From the NCBI GenBank assembly GCA_947168525.1, contig CAMVMG010000009.1:1-64000 (forward strand): 64,000 nucleotides of DNA, written 5' to 3'. The position numbers were made by a program, and so were the translations under genes. The DNA comes from an uncultured Bacteroidales bacterium (lineage in GTDB: Bacteria; Bacteroidota; Bacteroidia; Bacteroidales; UBA932). Each line of letters begins with the position of its first letter. Position 1 is the stretch's first letter. The notes under the pieces are model-generated. The model searched no databases. It had not been told where the DNA came from and worked only from the letters and a program-made list of their open reading frames with translations. Below are positions 18,094-26,806 of this stretch, one piece after another.

Positions 18094-18153
18094 TTCAAAC
18101 GATTCAAGATAAAAGGGGCAGGAACTCATGTCATTTCCCGCCCCTCGAATCAA

Positions 18154-20055
18154 CTAATAAACATACTCCTGGAGCACAATGTCGGAAACTCTGATCTTGG
18201 TTCCGGCAGGGGTGCGTCCGAAGTCGAAGATGAGCATGGCAGCTTCCGCATCGGCAGAGGCGGGTCTGAAGCCCTGCAGCCGGATGGTGGTCTCGCCTTC
18301 CTTCATGTTGACGTTGCCGTCATAGAAGGAAACTTTGGCGTCGTCCTCGGGGTCGTTGGAGAGCTTCAGGGTGAAGACTGACGCAGCGGAGGACTCCATC
18401 TTGAGGGAGAACTCATACTCATGGGAGGCGAGTAGCTGAATGTCCGTATGGAGGGCGAACTGGCCCATCCACTCGCTGCCGCCGATGCCTTCGGGGAGGG
18501 TGATTTCGAAACCATTGCCTTCCAGCAGGGTGTATTCGGCCGACAGGAGGCCATCCCAGGCCGGGCCGCTGAACCACTGGGTAGCCGTGACGTGGGCGGC
18601 AGGCCACAGGTTCACCACTTCCGGCTTTTCGCTGAGCGGAATATGCTTCTGGAGGCACAGGTTGGACAGGGTGATTACGGTTCCGGCAGGGAAACGCCCG
18701 AAGTCGAATACCAGCAGGATGCTCTCGGTCGCCTTGTTCAGCATGTGATCGGCAGCTTCAAAGACGACCGTCTCGCCGGCACCGACGCCCACGCCGCCAT
18801 TGTAGAAGAACTCGTCGTCACCGGGATCGTCGGCAGCCGTCATCTTCACCGTAGCCGTACCGGCCTGGGTAGCGTTGATGTTGCAGCTGAAGTCGAAGCG
18901 CTCGCGGGCGTCGGCCGGGACATGGGTGTGAATCTTGAACTGACCCATCCACTCGCCACCGCCGATGCCTTCGGGAACGGTGATCACGATGTCGTTCTTC
19001 ACGGCGATACCGGGCTCAAGGCCTCCGGCCCAGTCGGCTCCGCTGAACCACTGCTCAAAATCGATGGCGGAACGCAGCAGGTTGGTGGGAGCGGTGGGAC
19101 GGAACCAGGCCGGCTCGGACTCCGGTTTGGGTTCCGGTTCCGGTTCGGGCTCCACCTCGGGTTCCTTCAGTTCATCCTTGGGGACGAAAAGGAAGTACCA
19201 GGCATTTCCGGGCTCGGCGGCGCTGCCGCACCAGACATAGAGCTCGTGCTCGGTCAGGCGGATGATGTTGTACTCGCTCACGCCGGTATAGAAGCCCAGG
19301 AAGGCGTTTCCGCTGAGCGTGAGCTTATTATTAGCCTCATCCAGGGTAAAGGTGAGGTTGTCGGCCGGGGTGTAGGGCACATCGAAGTCGCCCACGGCGG
19401 CGTTCGCGGTGCCAGCGATGCCCAGGTGATTCATGCCGTTTTGGTTGGTGTAGATGCTGCCCTGGTTCTTCCAGATAAGCCTGGTTCCCTTCTGGATGAA
19501 GGTGAACTCGTTCTCATAGAGGGAGCAGCCGTCTTTGCCCAGCGGCGGGCACTGCCACCAAGCGGGTCCGTTGGTTTCGGGGGCGGCATTGACGTCACCT
19601 ACGCCGAAGTGGCCGTTGGTGTATCTAGCGAACACCCAGGTCTTTCCTTCTGCGGCATTGGCCCCGCCGGTCAGGGCGTTGAAACCGGGGGTGTCCAGCA
19701 GGCCGTAGTCGTCAGAAGAGATGCTGACCACCTGGGATACGGAGGCACCGCCACCAGTGGAATACAGGGACATGGTCACCGTATAGTCCCCCTTGAAGGG
19801 ATAGGAGGCCGAGACTTTGTCACCTTTAACCGTGGAGCCGTTGCCCAGGTCCCAGAGCACGACACCCTTTACGGAAGAGGTGTTCTGGAGTTCGATGATG
19901 TTCGGAGTGGATGCGGAAGGGGTGGCCGTGAAGGAAAGCTGGCTTTCCTGTAAAGCGGGTCCCAGCTGGTGGTCGTCCCTGTCCATCGGGCGGCAGGAGA
20001 ACACGAGGGCTCCAGCTACGGCCACCAGGAGAATGGATTTAACTATATTCTTCAT
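18154..20055 (-). CDS. Surface glycan-binding lipoprotein of the PUL (PKD-like domain, central beta domain, two C-terminal repeats)
   Basis: 633 residues. Signal and lipobox (GALVFSC), an immunoglobulin/PKD-like domain (about 35-115, KGVVLWDLGNGSTVKGD), a tryptophan-rich central domain (about 120-300), an acidic linker of EPEPEPEPKPE type, then two homologous modules of about 150 residues. Both modules contain WFSG...W, the motif EGIGGxEWMGQF and a FDFGRxPAGTxI strand. They resemble CBM4/CBM9-type carbohydrate-binding jelly rolls. The position directly after susD is typical for surface glycan-binding proteins. It probably holds beta-glucan at the cell surface; the ligand is inferred from the neighbours. 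Confidence 0.82.
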   Translation of the reverse strand: MKNIVKSILLVAVAGALVFSCRPMDRDDHQLGPALQESQLSFTATPSASTPNIIELQNTSSVKGVVLWDLGNGSTVKGDKVSASYPFKGDYTVTMSLYSTGGGASVSQVVSISSDDYGLLDTPGFNALTGGANAAEGKTWVFARYTNGHFGVGDVNAAPETNGPAWWQCPPLGKDGCSLYENEFTFIQKGTRLIWKNQGSIYTNQNGMNHLGIAGTANAAVGDFDVPYTPADNLTFTLDEANNKLTLSGNAFLGFYTGVSEYNIIRLTEHELYVWCGSAAEPGNAWYFLFVPKDELKEPEVEPEPEPEPKPESEPAWFRPTAPTNLLRSAIDFEQWFSGADWAGGLEPGIAVKNDIVITVPEGIGGGEWMGQFKIHTHVPADARERFDFSCNINATQAGTATVKMTAADDPGDDEFFYNGGVGVGAGETVVFEAADHMLNKATESILLVFDFGRFPAGTVITLSNLCLQKHIPLSEKPEVVNLWPAAHVTATQWFSGPAWDGLLSAEYTLLEGNGFEITLPEGIGGSEWMGQFALHTDIQLLASHEYEFSLKMESSAASVFTLKLSNDPEDDAKVSFYDGNVNMKEGETTIRLQGFRPASADAEAAMLIFDFGRTPAGTKIRVSDIVLQEYVY

Positions 20056-20085
20056 AATGTTTGCTTCTATTAGGGATTTAGACCA

Positions 20086-21639
20086 TTAATAACCTTGGTT
20101 CTGCACGAGCTCATACTCACCGGTACCGGCGGTGCGGCTCATTTCGCTCTGAGGGATGGGCAGATACTTGTCTTTGGCAGGCGTGAAGGTACGTACGCTC
20201 TGGTATTCGGTATCGCTCTCGGTGAGCACGCTCTGGGCGTCTCCCCAACGGATCAGATCCCAGAAACGCATCCCTTCGCCCACAAACTCCTTGCGGCGTT
20301 CGGCCTTGATGTTCTCGGCGTTCACTGGAATGGAGCCCAGTCCGGCGCGGCTGCGGATCTGGTCCAGGCAATCCTGGGCAGACACACCGCCGGCTGCGCT
20401 GGCACCCTGGACACCCACCAGTTCGGCGTAGTTCAGCAGGGTCTCGGCATAGCGGAAAATAATCAGGTTGTTGGGATAGTTCAGGTCAACGGTCCCGATC
20501 GGTGAACGCAGAGCGGTACGGGCGGCGTATTTCTTCTGGAACAGGCCGGTATCCTGGAAACGGGGACCGTAAGTACCGGCCTCGAACTTGTTGATGGAGC
20601 CTTCGCGGCGCACATCTCCTTCCTCATACATGTCCCAGGTGCTCTTGCGCACAGGGCCAAAGCCCCATCCGCCGCAGAACACAGGATCGGAGAGTTCGTT
20701 CGGGGAAATGTAAGCCGGGAGGTTGGTACCGCATCCGGTCCAGGCGCTGCCCCAGTCACGCTTTCCGTCAGAGATCTGGTTGCTCTCGAAGATGGACTCC
20801 CGGGAGAAGTCGTTCTCGTCGGCACCGGTCCAGAGGGCATCGAAAGGAATGAGCTCGTAGGAGGCGCTGGAGATGATCTTGGCCATGTTGGCGGCTACTT
20901 CGTCGAATTTGGCCTTGTCGTTCTGGTACATCACCACGCGGGCCTTCAGCATGTACAGGGCGGCCAGGTTGGCACGGGCCTGCTTGGCAGTCTTGTTGGT
21001 ATACATGGGGAACTCGTCGCCGGCATCGGCAGCGGCCACCTCGGCGGCAGCGATGTCGGTCATGATGTCGGCATAGATCGCATCGGCGTTCTTCTGAGGG
21101 GCCATGAAGGGATCTCCAAGGGGCTCCGTGAAGAATGGAATGTTGCCGTAGAGCTTCCACAGGTGGTGCAGGTAATAGGCGCGGAGGAACAGAGCCTCAG
21201 CCTTGTAACCGGCGAGCTTGCGCTTGGCGGCGTCGGAATCGAAACCTACCGCATTGTCAATGGCCAGCAGGGTGTTGTTGGCACGGGCGATGGCCGTGTA
21301 GTAGAGGCTCCAGATGCCGGTAGGGCTTTCAGAAGCGGGGATCTGGAACAGGGAGAGATGGTACATCCAGGACTGGTCGCCGGCGTCGCCGCCACCTTTG
21401 TAGATGTCGTCGGAACGAAGGTCGGACAACAGCAGGATATGGTTGTAGTTATAATTGGCATAGGAGTCCATCAGCAGCGGCTGATAAGTGGCTGTGAGAT
21501 AGGACAGGATTGCACTTTCAGTAGCCTCGGCGCCCGCCTGCCCCTGGTGGGTGGTGTGGGAGGTGAGGAACTTCTCACCACAGCTGGTCAGAACCATACC
21601 TGCGGCGGCGGCAAGGGCAAATAACTTATAGATTTTCAT
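20086..21639 (-). CDS. SusD/RagB-family nutrient-binding outer-membrane lipoprotein
   Basis: 517 residues with lipobox LTSC. The TPR-like SusD fold is supported by LFLRAYYLHHLWKLYGNIPFF, YADIMTDIAAAE and the C-terminal signature ERRKEFVGEGMRFWDLIRWG. SusD forms the lid over its SusC partner and captures oligosaccharide. susC lies 20 bp upstream in the same operon and the glycan-binding protein gene lies downstream. Confidence 0.96.
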   Translation of the reverse strand: MKIYKLFALAAAAGMVLTSCGEKFLTSHTTHQGQAGAEATESAILSYLTATYQPLLMDSYANYNYNHILLLSDLRSDDIYKGGGDAGDQSWMYHLSLFQIPASESPTGIWSLYYTAIARANNTLLAIDNAVGFDSDAAKRKLAGYKAEALFLRAYYLHHLWKLYGNIPFFTEPLGDPFMAPQKNADAIYADIMTDIAAAEVAAADAGDEFPMYTNKTAKQARANLAALYMLKARVVMYQNDKAKFDEVAANMAKIISSASYELIPFDALWTGADENDFSRESIFESNQISDGKRDWGSAWTGCGTNLPAYISPNELSDPVFCGGWGFGPVRKSTWDMYEEGDVRREGSINKFEAGTYGPRFQDTGLFQKKYAARTALRSPIGTVDLNYPNNLIIFRYAETLLNYAELVGVQGASAAGGVSAQDCLDQIRSRAGLGSIPVNAENIKAERRKEFVGEGMRFWDLIRWGDAQSVLTESDTEYQSVRTFTPAKDKYLPIPQSEMSRTAGTGEYELVQNQGY

Positions 21640-21659
21640 AATCGTGTGCCTTTATGGGA

Positions 21660-24600
21660 TTAGAAAGTGATGGAAGCGCCAAGGGTAATGGTGCGGGCCT
21701 GCGGATAGATACCGCGGTCTACGCCGATGGTAGTATAGCCGTCGGAAGCCATTTCCGGATCGAAGCCGTCATACTTCGTGAAAGTGAGGAGGTTCTCGCC
21801 AGCCACATAGACGCGGAGGTTCTGGATGTGGATGACCTTGAGAACGCTGGCGGGAAGGGTGTAGCCGAGCTGCGCGGTCTTCAGGCGAAGGAAGGATCCG
21901 TCCTTCACCCACAGGTCGGAAGAGCGCCAGTTCTGGTTGGGGTTGGCATTGGTAACACGGGGGATACGGTTGGAGGTACCCTCGCCGATCCACCGGTCCA
22001 GAATCCAGGCCGGACGGTTCATGGCGGGAATGTCACCACGCATGGCGTAGTCGAAGATCTGATTGCCGACAGAGCCCTGGAAGAAGAGATTGGCGTCGAA
22101 GCCCTTCCAGTCGGCCGACAGGGTGAGACCAAAAGTCCAGTCGGGCATACCCTTACCGATCTTGGTACGGTCGTTGTCGTTCACATAGCCGTCTTTGTTG
22201 TAGTCGACAAACTTCACGTCACCAGGCTGTGCATTGGGCTGCATCAGGTTGCCGTCCTTGTCCTTGTAGGCATTGATCTCGTCCCAGTTCTGGAAGATAC
22301 CGTCGGTCTTCATACCGTAGAAGTAAGGCCAGACCTCGCCGTTGGAGCCCTTCACGTAGTCACCCACGCCGGAGGCGCCGTTGCTCTGGTACACGGCCTC
22401 GCCGGACTCGTTGCCCAGGTTGACCAGGCGGTTGCGGAGCAGGGAGGCGTTTCCGTTGATGGAGTAGTGGAAGTCGCCAATCTGCTGCTGCCAGCCAAGT
22501 TCGAACTCATAACCCCAGTTGCGCATGTCGCCCAGGTTGGACATCGGAGCACCCTGGCCCACATAGGACGGGATAGGCTTGTCCATGAGCATGCCGTTGG
22601 TCTTCTTGTTATAGAAGTCGAAACCGAAGGTGAGGCGGTCGTTCAGCAGGCGGGCGTCGAAACCGAGGTCGATCTGCTCGGACTCTTCCCAGCGGATGGT
22701 CGGGTTGGCCAGTGCTGCAGGAGAGGAACCGGAAGCCATGTTTCCGTAGGCCGATGCACCCACGCCAAAGTAGTACTCCTGGCCGGTGTCCATCAGGGAA
22801 GCGTAACGGAAGTTACCAATGTTCTCGTTACCGTTCTTTCCCCAGCTGGCGCGGAGCTTGAGCTGGTTGATCCAGTCCGGACGGTTTTGGAACCAAGGCT
22901 CGTTGGTCAGGTTCCAGCCCAGGGAAACGGCCGGGAAAGTGGCCCACTTGTGACCGGGGCCGAAGCGGGAGGAACCATCCCGACGGACGGTGAACTCCAG
23001 CATGTAACGCTCGTCAAAGTTGTAGTCGAAGCGGAAGAAGTAAGAAGCCAGGCGCTGGTTGTCGTAACCGCCGGTACCGCCGCTGGTGCGCTCGTCATCA
23101 GTAGAGCCGATGGCGGAATCGATATAAGCCATGGCGGGGTTGGTCTCCTTGAGCTGGTAGTCCGTGCCGGATACATAGATATAGGAATAACTCATGGCCG
23201 ACTGGCCCAGCACGGCGGCAAAGTTGTGCTTGCCCACCTGCTTGTTGTAGGAGAAGTAGTTTTCCACCTGCCAGCGGAGGCCTTCGTTCATACCCATGTT
23301 CACCCAGCTGGTGAGCGTCTGGTTCATGGAGCTCTTGTACTGCTCGAAGCCATATCCGCGGTTGCGCCAGAAAGCGAGGTCGGTGCCGAAGCTGCTCTTG
23401 AATTTCAGGCCCGGGAGGATGTCCAGCTCAGCAGAGAAGTTGGCCACAATCTTGTGGGTCTTGTACAGGGTGTTGGACGGGGTGTCCAGGTTGGCCAGCG
23501 GGTTGGTCAGTTCCTGGTAACCAGTCGGAGGCAGCGAATATACGCGGCCGTCGGCAGCCACGATGGCGGTAGGATGGTCGGCCAGAATCTGAGCGGCCGT
23601 GGCCTCGTCGGCATACACCGGGATGGAAGGGTTGAACGCAACGGCCGAGCCCAGGATGGAACCGAACTCGGAGTTGGTGGTGATACCGGTGGAATTGATG
23701 TTGGAGTAGGCGATATTGGCCGACAGCGTGACTTTGTTCAGGAAATTCCGGTCCTTGGTCTCGTAAGGGACATAGGTGTTGTTGGAACGGATGGACAGAC
23801 GGTCATAGTTGGACTTGCCGTAGTTACCGCCCACGATACCGTCCTGCTTGAAATAGCCGAGGGAGAGGAAATAGGTAGTCTTTTCGGTACCGCCGCTCAC
23901 GGACAGCTGGTGCTGGGTGATCGGGGCGTTATAATTGAAGGTGGCATCCTGCCAGTCGGTGCCCTTTCCGGCGGCTGCAATCTCAGCGGCGGAATAAAGA
24001 GGGGCGCCGCCGTCGTTGATACGGCCTTCGTTCATGATCACCATGTATTCCTGTGCATTCAGAACCTCTTTCTTGCGCCAGGGGTTCTGCCAGCCGTAGC
24101 TGCCATTATAAGTAATGGAAGCCTGGCCCTTCTTGCCGTTCTTGGTGGTGACCAGCACCACACCGTTGGCGGCACGGGCACCGTAGATGGCGGCCGATGC
24201 GGCATCCTTGAGGATTTCAACGGATTCGATGTCGGTCGGATTCAGGTAGTCGATACCGCCGTCCACAGGCATGCCGTCCACGATATAAAGCGGGTCGGAG
24301 TTGTTCACGGTGCCGATACCACGGATCTTGATCTGGGAACCGGAACCCGGCTGGCCGGAAGCCTGGGTAATCTGTACGCCGGAGACTTTACCCTTCAGGG
24401 CGTCGTTCACCGTAGAGGCGCGGACCGTATTCAAGGCATCGCCGTCCACCTTGGAGATGGAGGCCGTGACCACGCTCTTTTTCTGGACGCCGTAACCGAC
24501 GACCACCGTTTCTTCCAGCATCTGGGTATCTTCCGGAAGGATAATCTCCAGCTTCTGGTCACCAGTAACAGTAACCTGCTGGGTAACATAGCCGATACAG

Positions 24601-24812
24601 GAGATTTCCAGGACGGCACCGCGGGCGGCGCGGAGGGTGAAGTCACCGTCCACACCGGTCATGGTTCCGTTCTGGGTACCCTGCTCAACTACAAAGGCGC
24701 CGATAATCGGCTGGCGTGCATCGTCCAGGACCACACCGCTCACGGTGACGTTCTGGGCCATTGCCGCCAGGCTCAATCCTAATGCAAGGATTAGGGAAGC
24801 AATTTTTTTCAT
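21660..24812 (-). CDS. SusC/RagA-family TonB-dependent outer-membrane transporter
   Basis: 1050 residues. Signal peptide ending AAMAQ, carboxypeptidase-regulatory-like beta domain (about 24-105), plug domain with VVGYGVQKKSVVTASIS and LYIVDGMPVDGG, then a large beta-barrel ending TLGASITF with a terminal aromatic. It imports oligosaccharides across the outer membrane using TonB energy, together with the adjacent SusD. The ATG at 24812 was chosen for the signal peptide; the frame is open farther upstream into a 207-bp region that separates it from the regulator gene and should hold the PUL promoter. Confidence 0.97.
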   Translation of the reverse strand: MKKIASLILALGLSLAAMAQNVTVSGVVLDDARQPIIGAFVVEQGTQNGTMTGVDGDFTLRAARGAVLEISCIGYVTQQVTVTGDQKLEIILPEDTQMLEETVVVGYGVQKKSVVTASISKVDGDALNTVRASTVNDALKGKVSGVQITQASGQPGSGSQIKIRGIGTVNNSDPLYIVDGMPVDGGIDYLNPTDIESVEILKDAASAAIYGARAANGVVLVTTKNGKKGQASITYNGSYGWQNPWRKKEVLNAQEYMVIMNEGRINDGGAPLYSAAEIAAAGKGTDWQDATFNYNAPITQHQLSVSGGTEKTTYFLSLGYFKQDGIVGGNYGKSNYDRLSIRSNNTYVPYETKDRNFLNKVTLSANIAYSNINSTGITTNSEFGSILGSAVAFNPSIPVYADEATAAQILADHPTAIVAADGRVYSLPPTGYQELTNPLANLDTPSNTLYKTHKIVANFSAELDILPGLKFKSSFGTDLAFWRNRGYGFEQYKSSMNQTLTSWVNMGMNEGLRWQVENYFSYNKQVGKHNFAAVLGQSAMSYSYIYVSGTDYQLKETNPAMAYIDSAIGSTDDERTSGGTGGYDNQRLASYFFRFDYNFDERYMLEFTVRRDGSSRFGPGHKWATFPAVSLGWNLTNEPWFQNRPDWINQLKLRASWGKNGNENIGNFRYASLMDTGQEYYFGVGASAYGNMASGSSPAALANPTIRWEESEQIDLGFDARLLNDRLTFGFDFYNKKTNGMLMDKPIPSYVGQGAPMSNLGDMRNWGYEFELGWQQQIGDFHYSINGNASLLRNRLVNLGNESGEAVYQSNGASGVGDYVKGSNGEVWPYFYGMKTDGIFQNWDEINAYKDKDGNLMQPNAQPGDVKFVDYNKDGYVNDNDRTKIGKGMPDWTFGLTLSADWKGFDANLFFQGSVGNQIFDYAMRGDIPAMNRPAWILDRWIGEGTSNRIPRVTNANPNQNWRSSDLWVKDGSFLRLKTAQLGYTLPASVLKVIHIQNLRVYVAGENLLTFTKYDGFDPEMASDGYTTIGVDRGIYPQARTITLGASITF

Positions 24813-25019
24813 ACGCGTTTTTGGATTAGTTGTGCGTTTGGTTATAATATAGTTGTGTTTTGCCGCCATGGGTCTGGTAGCAAAAATAGGGGGGATTTTT
24901 ACACCGCCCGTGTATGGGAGAAAAATAGTAGTGGGAATAAAATAAAAACAACTGATTATCAGTTGTTTAAATAATAACATAAAGAATGATTTGGTAGCGG
25001 TTCCGGAATCAATAATCCA

Positions 25020-26660
25020 CTACTTTCCTATCTTTTTTACCCTTTCCTCGAAGGTGTCGCGGTCTCCGAGGGCGGCGTTTTTGATGGACACCTTGTAATT
25101 GTAGATGGTGCTTACAGAGTAGTGCAGAATGGAGGCAATCTGCTTGGAGTCGTCCACGCCCAGACGGATGAGGGCGAAGATGCGGAGCTCCGTGTTCAGG
25201 CGCTCGTCCTTTTTGGGCGTGATACGGGCATCTTCCTGCAGGAGGGCGTTGAACTGCTCCACGAAATCCGGATACAGGGCCAGGAAGGTGTCGTCGAACT
25301 TGCGATAGAATGTGTCCAGTGCCTTTTCTGACCGCTCTGAAATAGCCAGTTCCCTGAACAACTGGTCCGACTTGCCCTGCTTGAGCAGGTTCCGGAAACG
25401 GTTATCCTCCGAGCGGAGCAGGCCCACCTCCTCCGAGAGCCCCTGCAGAAAGTCCAGGATGTATTCTTCCTTCACTTTGTCGGCCTTGGAGAGTTGCCGG
25501 TTGAGGACATTGAGTTCTTCATTGGCCATGGCCAGACGGGCATTGCTGCTTTCCAGCTCGTTTCTCAGGCGGGTAAGCTTCCGGGAGCGGACAACCAGGG
25601 TGTAGGAAATCAGGGACAGCGCCAGCACCAGGGCGGCCAGGAGGATGGAGGCGATTGTGGCCATCCGCTGGGCCCGGGCCTGCCGCTCGGAGTAGGCATC
25701 TTCCACGTCCATCAGGAAACGGGAAATCTGCCAGGGACGAAGCTTTGCGTTATACAGCAGGGCGTCTTCCTGGGCAATACGCAGGTAGCGGAAAGAGCGG
25801 TCCACGTCGGTTGCCAGCAGGTTCTGCGCCACCATCGTCAGAGAGGCATAGTCCCGTACGGCGTTGGTCAGGTCGCATTCGGCCGATTTTACCAGCCAGG
25901 TCATCCTTTCCGCAGAATTGCCCCGCTGCTCCTGAATCTCGGACTGGAAGAAGGCATAGATGGCGTAATCGCGGTCCTGCGGGGTGACGGAGGCCAGGAG
26001 CAGGCGGCTTACACTGTCGGCCTGGTCCAGGTTGCCTTCTGCGATGAACTGGTTCCGAAGCACGGAGCGCCATCGGTCCGAATTTTTAGGAAGCCTCTGA
26101 TACAGAACGTTCTGGAAACTGGATTCCGGTGGAATGGACAGGCTTTCCACCATGCCGGAATTTCCGGACAGGTCTTTGCTGAAGTCGTACAGGCACCAAT
26201 AATACTCCGTCTTGAGATCCGGCGACAGTTTCAGCGTGTCTATCTGGCCGTAGAGCACCTGATAGGCCTCCATATAGTTGCCGGCCTTGGCATACAGATG
26301 GCCCAGCCGGATGGTGGCCTGGTTATAGAGCTCCCGGTTTTTGAGGACGCCCCCCGCCAGCTCCTGGCAGTGCTTCAGGTACACCTGGGTGGAGTCGAAG
26401 CTGAAGGCAAAATACTCGCCCGCCAGGTTCCAGTCCATCTCGTAGCGGCGCAGCGGCTCCTTCGTAGCGTGTGTGAGCCGCCGCAGCGCATCCAGCTGGG
26501 CCTGTTTCCGGGCCACATACACCTCCCGGGCGCCTATGTATCCGTCCAGCTCCGTGAGCAAGCCGCGCGTTGTGCGGTCCTGACCGGCACGCCCTCCGCA
26601 GGCCGATGCCAACAAGACAACGGACAAAAGGGATGGTATGACTCCCCTTAGAGAACGCAT
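25020..26660 (-). CDS. Membrane-bound PUL regulator, SusR-like (TPR sensor, TM helix, coiled coil, C-terminal HTH; DUF6377-type)
   Basis: 546 residues. N-terminal signal/anchor (SLLSVVLLASAC), TPR-like periplasmic region (about 40-330), one transmembrane helix (about 338-360), coiled coil (about 365-400), and a C-terminal helix-turn-helix seen in RIFALIRLGVDDSKQIASILHYSVSTIYNYKVSIKNAAL. This architecture is that of the SusR/DUF6377 group, which sense glycan fragments in the periplasm and activate susC operons. Its gene lies just upstream of susC on the same strand, supporting control of this locus (inference). The ATG lies only 4 nt after a TATATTTG box. Confidence 0.85.
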   Translation of the reverse strand: MRSLRGVIPSLLSVVLLASACGGRAGQDRTTRGLLTELDGYIGAREVYVARKQAQLDALRRLTHATKEPLRRYEMDWNLAGEYFAFSFDSTQVYLKHCQELAGGVLKNRELYNQATIRLGHLYAKAGNYMEAYQVLYGQIDTLKLSPDLKTEYYWCLYDFSKDLSGNSGMVESLSIPPESSFQNVLYQRLPKNSDRWRSVLRNQFIAEGNLDQADSVSRLLLASVTPQDRDYAIYAFFQSEIQEQRGNSAERMTWLVKSAECDLTNAVRDYASLTMVAQNLLATDVDRSFRYLRIAQEDALLYNAKLRPWQISRFLMDVEDAYSERQARAQRMATIASILLAALVLALSLISYTLVVRSRKLTRLRNELESSNARLAMANEELNVLNRQLSKADKVKEEYILDFLQGLSEEVGLLRSEDNRFRNLLKQGKSDQLFRELAISERSEKALDTFYRKFDDTFLALYPDFVEQFNALLQEDARITPKKDERLNTELRIFALIRLGVDDSKQIASILHYSVSTIYNYKVSIKNAALGDRDTFEERVKKIGK

Positions 26661-26664
26661 GTCA

Positions 26665-26672
26665 CAAATATA
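26665..26672 (-). promoter_or_regulatory. -7 box TATATTTG for the PUL regulator gene
   Basis: Minus-strand TAnnTTTG match, 4 nt before the start codon at 26660. The transcript would begin at or next to the ATG. Confidence 0.6.
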
Positions 26673-26806
26673 CAAAATTTCTGTGAGAATCCATTCTCCC
26701 ACCCCCGAATCTAACAGAGTATTAATAACTTAAAAGAATTGTTTTTTGTTTTTCCAAATAATATATATATTGCAACGCATTATAATTAACCATAGATGAT
26801 TGCTTT

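Noticed and set aside
21654..24782. Long plus-strand open frame opposite susC
   Set aside because: Antisense shadow: low-complexity Val/Gly/His protein with no motif, fully overlapping a certain gene.
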